Part shown: piece after piece, positions 56,266 through 64,000 of the stretch
How positions within the stretch are numbered: the first letter of the stretch is position 1
Layout: each line of letters opens with the position of its first letter
Source of the DNA: Symbiodinium microadriaticum
Taxonomy: Eukaryota; Sar; Dinophyceae; Suessiales; Symbiodiniaceae
Assembly: GCA_001939145.1 (NCBI GenBank)
Contig: LSRX01000843.1
Location: 1 to 64,000, forward strand
Length of the DNA stretch: 64,000 bases
Direction: 5' to 3'
Notes under the pieces: generated by a model
The model's database searches: none
Told to the model about the DNA's origin: nothing
Seen by the model: the letters and a program-made list of their open reading frames with translations, nothing else
Translations under genes and position numbers: made by a program

Positions 56266-59200
56266 CAGCAGCGGTCGTCGTAGAGGTTGTTCGACCACAG
56301 CGCTACCAACTGTTGACGGCTCGAAACACGGCAACAGCTACTGGTTCGATTGTCTACAAGTACCTGTATCTGCTTTTCAGACCGTAGTCGGAATAACTCA
56401 AGGACCCGAGTTTTGAGAGCCAGATGGCCACAGGTCAGGACAGCCTGTTTCGGAGGCTACCGGAGAGCCAACTCACGGAGTACCCGTTGCTCAACACTTT
56501 CCTCGTCGCCGGTTCGTCGGGTGGCGCTTTGTGCAGTGTCGCCGGGTATTGCATGTGGTCTTTTCGATGCGTTGCTTGCTGCAGCAAAGGTCGTTCCTGT
56601 GTCGCGGCACGAGTAAACTGTCGGCACCACAGTAAGAAGCCTACCACCATCCCAGAAGCTCAGCAAACGATCACAACTGAACACCGGAAGGCACACCACT
56701 GATAATCGAGTCAGTCGAAAGCCTTGTTCAAGTTTTCACAGGGCCTCCACCGCGCCGTCGTCGACCCAAAGGCTGCCAGCTGTGTCGCAAGTGGCGCGAC
56801 AGGAGAACTCCCCATGCTTCTGCACCTTGTCTGCCGAAATCTTGGAACATGAGTTGAAGGCTTTATGGCCGGGTTCGGTGCCACTGTACCATCCTGGCAT
56901 TGCAGGAAATACTGGCCCTGCGCAGCGGCGAAATCAAGGCGAGGCAGTGAGAGCACAGCCACCCCGCATGGGCATCATGGGCATCAGTGTATGGAATGTT
57001 CGACGGCGGTGGCATTCCCAAGGTCTTGGACAAGGTCTCTGAAGGACGAAGGCTCCACATTTTTATTACCCGACGACGGAAGCAAGTCTACTTCGTGACT
57101 CTAGTCTGGTAAAACATGCAACACACATCAACTGAGGCGGCCTCAAAGCCTTCTGGGCAAGAGCTGGGCTCCATGATGCCGTGGTCCATGGCGGAATGCT
57201 GCACAAGCGCATGGCCCTGACGGTTGCTCTTGGGTTGGCATGTCTGCAACGGTGACAGTTCACCTGCATTTCCCGGCAGGGTCAAAATCTCAAAAAAACA
57301 AAGATCGGGCTGAATGCAGCCGCGTGGCCAGAAGGAACTGACCTGCGGGGCAGGAGTGCGCCCGGCGACAACCAGCATTGCTGAGCAGTGTCTTTCCATC
57401 CTCGGACAGAGAGGGGGAACACTACGTGCATCGAGCCGAGGGAAGGAGACTCGCGCGTTACTCTGGATTCTAGATTCAATGCACTCCACCTGCCATGCCT
57501 GGCATATCCAGGAGCAATGCATTAGCCACATCTTGGATTCCGCAGGAACAAAGCCGGCTTCGGGAATGTGTCAGTTCGGAAATTGCGCTTACAATTGCAA
57601 TGCATCCTGTCAAGACCGATCGGGTTCATCTCAAGACTGATGTGTTCTCCCCAGGCATATTTTAGCATCCCCTGGCAACCCGTCAGTTCCTGTTGAAACC
57701 ATCTTGAACTTCACCTATAAGCTCTCTATGCATGAGTTTGATTTGCAGCGAAGTTCTAGTGCAACAACTTCATCTACCAGCCTTTCCGTTCACAAGCCGA
57801 CGAACTTGCTTGACCGGCTAGTCGCACTGCCACGGTACCAATCACAGAGTGTCGTTCGCATGGTTGCTTGGGAGGTTCATGCGGATGTCAAGCGCCACAG
57901 CCGGGGGCACTTGTAGCTGACAGAAATTCTCAGATTCATTTCGTAGTTGTTGCGACATCCCAAGAATCGTTTCCAGCTGTACAGTGTTATTGCTTGTCGT
58001 TTGTTCTCCCTGAGTGGCTTCTTGCTCAAGCATCTTGGCTCGTGGATGTGCCTGCGTATATTGAATTGGCAATCTGTTATGAAGCCATGCTGTGACCACA
58101 CACCGAGCGTGATTTCAACCTTGCATGGGCGCCCGAGTGCTACGTAGTTCTCTTGCAGCCGGCGAGGCGGTGCTCGACTTGTCAGTGGAACGAGCCCGGC
58201 TCTGCGTCCGACAAGGCTACCCCATGCTACCCCTCCGTTTTCCCACACGGAGGACCACCTTGCATCAGCCATTCGCCGGCAAAGGTCAGTCACCCCTGGC
58301 AGAGGGCCCTCCGGCCGTGAAAGGCAATCGGGAATGGTTGCTCTCTGTTCCTTTGTTTGTCGGCGGGCGGAACTATGCAGGGCCATGTCCCTTATCTCGT
58401 GCGCTCAGGGACGTTGACGCTGCCTCCACATACGAGAGGATTCCACGTTCTTTCAAGGCTGCAAGGCTGAGGCAGTTCCGCGACCCCGCCCCCGGCGCTT
58501 TGGGGCCAGATCGACTTGAACCCTCGCCTATGTCCCCGGTCACTTCGCTCTTTCGTTGTGTATTCGAGTTCGTTTTTCTGCCGGCTGTCCCTGAGGCCCT
58601 CTGAAGGTGTAGTTTGGGAAAGCGAATCCAGTTTTCGCCTCTGCCCTTGCCAGCCCAGACCCAACTGTGCTAAACCACTGCCAATGTGGGGCTCCACTCT
58701 GCTCTACCATGGCCGCCATCAACCGACAAAAGTCCAAAAATCTTACTTGTTGTCCCCCAATCATAACACAAGGGCTGTCATGGGGCCATGGTTTTTGCAT
58801 GTTATTGCAAATCCACTTTTACACTATTGTTCGCTCTCAGTACTAAAGCGGGAGCAGCAACTCAGTAAAAAATACGCGCTCATCATGCTGGCCTGAGGAA
58901 ACATTTGTCATCTTGCAGGCTTACTTTGGTATGTCCATCAACTGAGATGCTTACGCGCTGACTTGCGTTCCACAACCCCGCTAATCTTGCCGCACAATGG
59001 CACCCCTCTCGCTCACGACGCTGACATGCGCTGCCTGAGTCGCCTTTGCCTTTGACCTCTCGGTGACTCTGTGCACCGTCCTGACAGATGAACTCGGCCG
59101 TGCCCACAAGGTGCCCAGGGCAGGTACTCATCAGCACCTCCAAACGAGTCACAGAAAGAGCGGACTACAATCTCGAACACTTTGCTCCGCTCTTGTGCGG

Positions 59201-60084
59201 AGATTACTCCATGGCAAGAGAGACGAGATATGACTGGTTTCATCACCATGTAGCAGCCAAGGCAGTTCTCCTAGGGACTGCAAAGGAACTTGTCAAGTTC
59301 TTATCGTGCACATAGCCAAGCTTGATCAGGCCGATGCATGTGCTGCGGCCCTCCGACGACGCCAATGACACCAGGATGCCTTGAGCCTATCCTCCTCTCA
59401 GTTCGCCTTGTTGTACTATGATGCGAGACCGCGTGCATGCAGAAGGCCAAGCTACATCAACCAACCCACCTCACAAATGCACACTGTTATAGACAGGTCC
59501 AATTATAGGATTCCGGCCTCGCGATCATCGAGGCTGGGGTGATCAAGGGCCTTGACCATGTCCGTTGCAAGCAGAGAGCTTCAAAACTGGAGTGACGAGA
59601 ACATGCATCCTAAATACAGTACGAGTCTGTAAGTGTGGCCAGATCCTACTTAGTTTGCGTGCCCTGGGCACAGTGCAGCTAGCTCTTTCGGCACGGCTCC
59701 AACGCACCTCAACGCTTGGAACCCGGCGAAAGTGCTGCCGTCCAGTTCCAATGCTGCGGAACCTGCGACAGTATGCAAGCGAGCGATCGTTGCTGAGGCT
59801 GTGGGGGAAGGTGACGGCTCTCAAAGCAGCTCAATAGAGCAATCAAGGGAGGGTTCCTTTGGTAAAAACCCGTTGCTAGTCTGCCGGCTTGCCTGCAGCA
59901 CAATGCTTTCCGCATTTCCTGCACAGCATTTGCAGCAATCAACCCATCCCGGTTCCGCAACTGTCCACAGCACCAGCACCTTTGACGTGTCGTCTGATCC
60001 ACCAGGGCATGCAGACCCAAGGCATGCGGAAGGGCACCATCCCTCGCCCGTTGGTTGCTGCGCGCCGGATTGTCAGGTCAGTAA
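56266..60084. other. Intergenic DNA, no supported gene
   Basis: A GC-rich patch at 58120-58620 keeps frames open on both strands (159 and 169 codons) without any motif, and 56424-56702 has a frame with an isolated Cys-rich stretch. I could not find splice-consistent exon chains in either. Confidence 0.45.
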
Positions 60085-60640
60085 CTTCCTAGACTATCGC
60101 GAAAAACAACTTCCGCCTCGGAGAGTTTGTTTCGGCGGCAGACCGGGGCAGTTTGTTTCGATGGCGAAAAACAAACTCGGGCCAGAAGAGTTTATCTGGC
60201 AGAAAAGCTAGCGTTTTCTCGGGTCTAGGGAGGGAGGGATTGACGGAGGGAGAGAGGGAGATAAACCCTTTGCAAAACAAACTTTGACCAGCGGAGTTTG
60301 TTTTTCGGCGCGGAAACAAATTCTCCTGGCCGGAATTTGCTTGATTTGGCGAACTCCGTGGCAAAGATGGAAGGAGGGTTTGTTTCGGCAAAAAACAAGC
60401 TATGGCCAGGAGAATTTCTTTGGCCGCAAGTTCTCCGGAGGGCGGGGGAGAAACAGACAAACTTCTACCGTCAGAGTTTGTCTCTCCCTTGGCAAAACAA
60501 AGCTCCCAGGCCAATCGATCTCTCCTGGCCGTTTTCGCAAGGTGGGGTTCAAGAGATTGCTTTCCAAGGCGAAGCAAACTTTGGCCCAGGACAGGGGTGT
60601 GCTTTACTTAAGCCAACAACGCTAGAACTGGGGGGTTTCT
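60085..60640. repeat. Tandem-like repeat with opposed AAACAAACT / AGTTTGTTT arms
   Basis: At least eight irregular units contain GGCGAAAAACAAACT and its inverse GAGTTTGTTTCGGC around a CCAGGAGA-like centre, for example at 60116-60135, 60160-60200, 60268-60312, 60378-60425, 60452-60480, 60490-60535 and 60563-60590. Because the unit is close to its own reverse complement, similar peptides (KTNSxGRSLF-like) appear on both strands. The array continues to the right of the gap (GAAAAACAAATT at 60750). Confidence 0.75.
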
Positions 60641-60652
60641 CCCAACAAAGCA

Positions 60653-60749
60653 NNNNNNNNNNNNNNNNNNNNNNNNNNNNNNNNNNNNNNNNNNNNNNNN
60701 NNNNNNNNNNNNNNNNNNNNNNNNNNNNNNNNNNNNNNNNNNNNNNNNN
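60653..60749. other. Assembly gap (97 N)
   Basis: A run of N inside or at the edge of the AAACAAACT/AGTTTGTTT array. Confidence 1.
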
Positions 60750-61600
60750 GAAAAACAAATTACAGTTCAGTTTAGCGAAAACAAACAGACAGCGAGGGAC
60801 GGGGACTCTCACTGCCTAGCCCTGAAAGTTCAAAAAAAAAAGAAATTTAGGTTCGTTTCCATTTTGAAATTGAAAGGCTTAGCTAGCCTGTATTCGAGAT
60901 CTTGCTGTCTGCCGCTGGTATGAGCGGGGCGGCTCGACCCTGGAGCCAGGCCCCTACTTTCCAAAAGAATTAGTTGTATCATTTCGTGTTCACTAAGAAC
61001 TTCTATATAAGGGTTAGTTGTTTGGGCTTCGAGGCTTTAAGTCTGCTGCTCAAGCAACTACCGCAAACGAGTGCGAAGACTCTGCTTGCCAAAAGTGTCC
61101 ACTTCCGAGGTTGTGCAGACATCCGCTTATCCTAACTCCAATTTCCTGCAAGAGCCGGACACTCTAGTCTTTAACTCTTGACCATCGGAAACGACACTAC
61201 AAATAACTAGTTGCAGGGTTTGCTTATCAGTGCGTTGCAACACAGACCGAATAGCAAGAGCTTTCTGCATGAAGTCCTGCTTGTTTACAGCATTTTCAGG
61301 CTTCTGAAGACGCTAGATTCAATCCCACAACAAGCAAGACAAGCGCGATCAACTATCAATTTGTTCCATCATCCAACCAAGCAGAGTGTGCAGCAGCGAC
61401 ACTTCGAATATGGGACCAAGCTAGTATGCGAAGTGCTCAGCGCATTGGGGTTGGCCCCTTGCAACATGCCACTCTGCACTCAGGTACGTCATATGCTATT
61501 CTCTTCCAGTGATGAAGCAGTCCACATAGTCCCATAGCAAGGAGATGAAAGATAACAATCTGCACAAGAGATTGTGTGGCCTTGCGCCGGGCTAGGTTGC
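60750..61600. other. Spacer, nothing recognised
   Basis: No motif-bearing frame. A TATATAAG sequence lies near 61004, without other promoter evidence. Confidence 0.45.
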
Positions 61601-61911
61601 GGCGATAAATCTCTCCCTCTCTCTTGCTTGCTTGCTTTGCTTGCTTGCTTGCTTGCGGGACAGAATCTCTCTCTCTCTTCTTCCGCCGGGTCATAGAGGC
61701 GAGTAAGGCCCCCCGGCCCATAGGGTCCCCCAGGTATTAGTGGGGCTTTCGGGGGGAGTAACAGTAACATCTCTCTCTCTCTCTCTCGCTCTCTCTCTTT
61801 GCTTTGCTTTGCTTGGGGGTTGAGCTGCAAGCAGTCGTTGAAGCCCGCGCTGTCGCGCTACTCTCTCTTTCTCTCGGCAGGGCTATGGGCAAGAGGGTTG
61901 CCCCCCCGGCG

Positions 61912-61978
<67 letters not shown>

Positions 61979-61980
61979 GC
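61601..61980. repeat. R1 and R3 copies embedded in (CT)n and (CTTG)n
   Basis: A (CTTG)n run at 61621-61657, R1 copy 4 at 61682-61772 (TCATAGAGGCGAGTAAGGCC, GGGGCTTTCGGGG), (CT)n, R3 copy 2 at 61798-61859, the GGCAGGGCTATGGGCAAGAG block at 61874, and a long (CT)n at 61914-61977. This is the only place where R1 and R3 occur side by side. Confidence 0.8.
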
Positions 61981-62434
61981 CTTACGACGATGGTGCTGAG
62001 GCAGGGGCCCAGCATTCAGAGAGAACTTGTTGTTGTTGCAGGCCAACGTCATTGATCCATTGTAGCCTGGGAGGACCCGATCAATCCCCGCATCCATCGA
62101 AATTGAAGGAAATGCAAACCGACAGCAAGGCCCATACCCTCCGGACACGGCACCTGCTGGGCAAAAAAGGGGGCAGGGCCACATCATCACCGTTGGCCAT
62201 GCGCGCAAAATCCACTGGAAACAATCGGTCGGGGTCAAACTATTCCCTGCGAAATCTCCATCTCTTGCACTGTTGTGACGACTGTGTCGCCGAGTTGTGT
62301 CGCCGAGTGCAAAAGTCCCTGTTCTAGATTTGCGTTGGCGAAAGGCGAGCCGATCGCCCTCCGAGACCGACTCGCCTTTACACTGTTACACGTTCGCTAC
62401 GAAGACTTGTTCCGCGAGATCGAGAAGCACATAC

Positions 62435-62611
62435 TTCCACGAGGTTCCCAAGGATGAGCTTGTAACCGAGAAAAGGTCGGATTCCTTTCCCTTCTTTTGT
62501 CGGAATACTCGCGGGATCGTGGCCGCGATCATTCGTCCAGTTCTCAATAGCTCGCACAAGCTCCGGGTTTCGGTCCGGTCCATACCACACCGCGCTGAAG
62601 AAGTAGCAGCC
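62435..62611 (-). CDS. Probable spliced exon, unknown protein
   Basis: A 59-codon open segment bounded by an acceptor (TTTAAGCAG|GGC at 62612) and a consensus donor (GAA|GTATGT at 62434), in phase 0 at both ends. It reads GCYFFSAVWYGPDRNPELVR then AIENWTNDRG and IRPFLGYKLILGNLVE. The composition is convincingly protein-like (aromatics, balanced charge), and the exon length is an exact multiple of three. It lies about 450 bases 3' of the YWTD exons on the same strand and may belong to the same gene. No family is recognised. Confidence 0.45.
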
Positions 62612-63059
62612 CTGCTTAAACCCCGGACCTGGATGGAACTGCCATGGTCCGCTGTGCCGTGTGCCACCTGAGCACAGAACGGAATTGGCCCCTTGCTTTG
62701 CCGGCCCTCATGCCGCATGCTCGCCCATACCAGGCAAAGTGTGTGCATCCTGTATTTACCCTGTCTGTCTGACTAACAGCGTCCCTGGACACCTGGTTCA
62801 ACTCAAATAAATCTACTTCAAGAAGAAGACTCTCTAGCCCTGTCCCGCTGCAGATTCAACATTCAGCCTGTGTCCAGTAGCCGTGCACACATTCAGCAGG
62901 CTCGTGTTTGCGTGGCCTTGATGTTGCTGCTGTTCATGCGGCTTGCCACCTGCCAGCAGAGGGTTTTTGCCTTACTGCGTTCTTGGCGTGGCTGCAGCGC
63001 TGCATACGGTGCGCCAAAGGGGGTGGGTGCCTCCAGGACGCCTGCTGGGCATTTCAGCG

Positions 63060-63840
63060 TCAGCCGCTGTATTCGGCCAGCCTTTCGGTCGGTCCAGTAG
63101 ACCTGGGCATATTCCGGGTCCACGGCCACGCCGTAGGGCCTCGGCTCTTATGCTCTCAGCAGCGCAGCATGGGTCACCCTTTCCGGGCGTCTGACATGCT
63201 CATGCCCGGTTCACTGACCAATACCTCTGCAGGCGGAGACCCGGCACCAGAAAACCGAAGAAACCCAAGACGGGCTGCGCAGTACCACAACCCTCCGTCG
63301 CTCTGCTCATCTCAGTCTTCGCAACAATGTAACAATATCCGGGTACGAGCCTCGGCATCACTCCCGTCCAAGTTGGTGCGGATAATGCGGCCTGAACTTG
63401 AGAATCCACCGGTACTCCTTTACACCTCTTGTCCGGGCCTGCATAGTCAGAGGCACTCCCTGTAAAGTCGCCAGTCTTCTCGAAGTCGGTCATGTAAAGT
63501 TTCCTGAGGAGGCGATGCCATGGCAACTCGCAGTTGTGTGTCTTGTGAGTCTTGTGTCCATGAGCCGAGGCCTGTCAGAGGCATCGATGGCCATGCCATA
63601 AGTGTTCATGATGGCCCAGCTCATGTTCAGCGCCTGGCCGATCTGCTGGACTCCTATAAGTCCTAGGGTCCTAGACGTAAACTAGACGTAATTCCCATTC
63701 CGATGGCAGCAAAATCGAGCAGATCGAGAGACCTATGATCGTTGCGGGCATGTGGAGCCCCTGCCAGTCTCTGCCTGGATGCCGCGCCCATCCAGAAGTG
63801 CCCGCTGTGTCCGGGCGTGGCCCACATCCGACCAGTAGAT
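63060..63840 (-). CDS. YWTD (LDL-receptor class B) beta-propeller gene, six exons, partial
   Basis: Exons: 63840-63775, 63642 (or 63645)-63572, 63503-63472, 63391-63351, 63224-63202, and 63139 to about 63060. Joined, they give successive class B repeats: IYWSDVGHARTQRALLDG, then YGMAIDASD, RKLYMTDFEKTGRIIRTNLD then GSDAEVLVSEPGM, and PYGVAVDPEYAQVYWTDRKA then GRIQRLTL. The repeats have the family period of about 43 residues. Phases agree at every junction (for example AG|G gives Arg, G|GC gives Gly, AT|G gives Met). Introns are 62 to about 132 bases; four donors are GC and one GA, and most acceptors are AG|G, as is known for dinoflagellates. Such domains are usually extracellular six-bladed propellers. 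Both ends are incomplete. Confidence 0.75.
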
Positions 63841-64000
63841 CTGGAGGAGAGGAATGACCCACAGCGAGGCAGACAACAATACTGGAATAAGCGCATGCTA
63901 AGACATAACCGCTTGCATGTGGAGACAAAGTGGCACGAACATCAGCAGAAGTGGCACTGTAGTTAAGGTTGCTCATGCTTCCTTCGCGAGCCCCGGCGAG

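Noticed and set aside
55959-56334. Poly-Leu, poly-Thr, poly-Ser and poly-Val frames
   Set aside because: Direct translation of the trinucleotide array in different frames.
58125-58604. 159-codon plus and 169-codon minus frames
   Set aside because: They overlap in a GC-rich patch and neither has a recognisable feature.
62907-63465. A 185-codon plus-strand frame at the right end
   Set aside because: It runs antisense to YWTD exons whose reading phases agree at every junction.
1-64000. tRNA, rRNA, CRISPR arrays and bacterial-type operons
   Set aside because: I looked for cloverleaf arms, rRNA cores, spaced identical repeats and ribosome-binding sites and saw none that would stand; the window is eukaryotic.

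Overview
The window is eukaryotic nuclear DNA from a dinoflagellate, most likely a coral-symbiont lineage (Symbiodiniaceae). The strongest evidence is the dinoflagellate spliced-leader core GTAGCCATTTTGGCTCAAG, present on the minus strand at 25108-25127 and 37411-37430. In addition, a gene at the right end resolves only if short introns with GC or GA donors and AG|G acceptors are removed. The family-level placement is inference from overall repeat style. Two gaps (25485-25623, 60653-60749) and a single N (42004) mark it as a draft assembly.

Layout. 1-16.7 kb holds no supportable gene; it is intergenic DNA dotted with degenerate CCCTAAA/TTTAGGG arrays. 16.8-28 kb and 34-43.4 kb are a graveyard of minus-strand retroelements: two LINE-like copies (SL relic, ORF1 with coiled coil, endonuclease/exonuclease/phosphatase domain, remnants of reverse transcriptase), three copies of an ORF family I call family X, and several short repeat families (R1, R2, R3) attached to (CT)n tracts. 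The retroelement blocks carry G5 runs on their sense strand at an unusual density. 44.1-45.8 kb is a 1.7-kb ATTC-type satellite.

46701-55909 is the best find: a 9.2-kb tyrosine-recombinase retrotransposon (DIRS superfamily, PAT/Ngaro-like layout) with textbook split direct repeats A1-ORFs-B1A2-B2. On the minus strand it encodes, in order, an unrecognised ORF1, a tyrosine recombinase, a long polyprotein (Gag-like, CCCH zinc finger, an apparent 2-oxoglutarate/Fe(II) oxygenase domain, reverse transcriptase, RNase H), and after the internal repeats a cysteine-rich ORF4 that begins inside repeat A2. It sits inside a (TA)n tract. The ORFs carry several single-base frameshifts and stops, so this copy is probably dead, although its repeats are 97-99.6% identical.

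56-62 kb is intergenic with a trinucleotide array and a repeat built from opposed AAACAAACT/AGTTTGTTT arms. 62.4-64 kb (minus strand) contains one spliced exon of unknown function and six exons of a YWTD (LDL-receptor class B) beta-propeller gene running off the right edge; these are the only plausible host genes. Everything that could be assigned with confidence lies on the minus strand.
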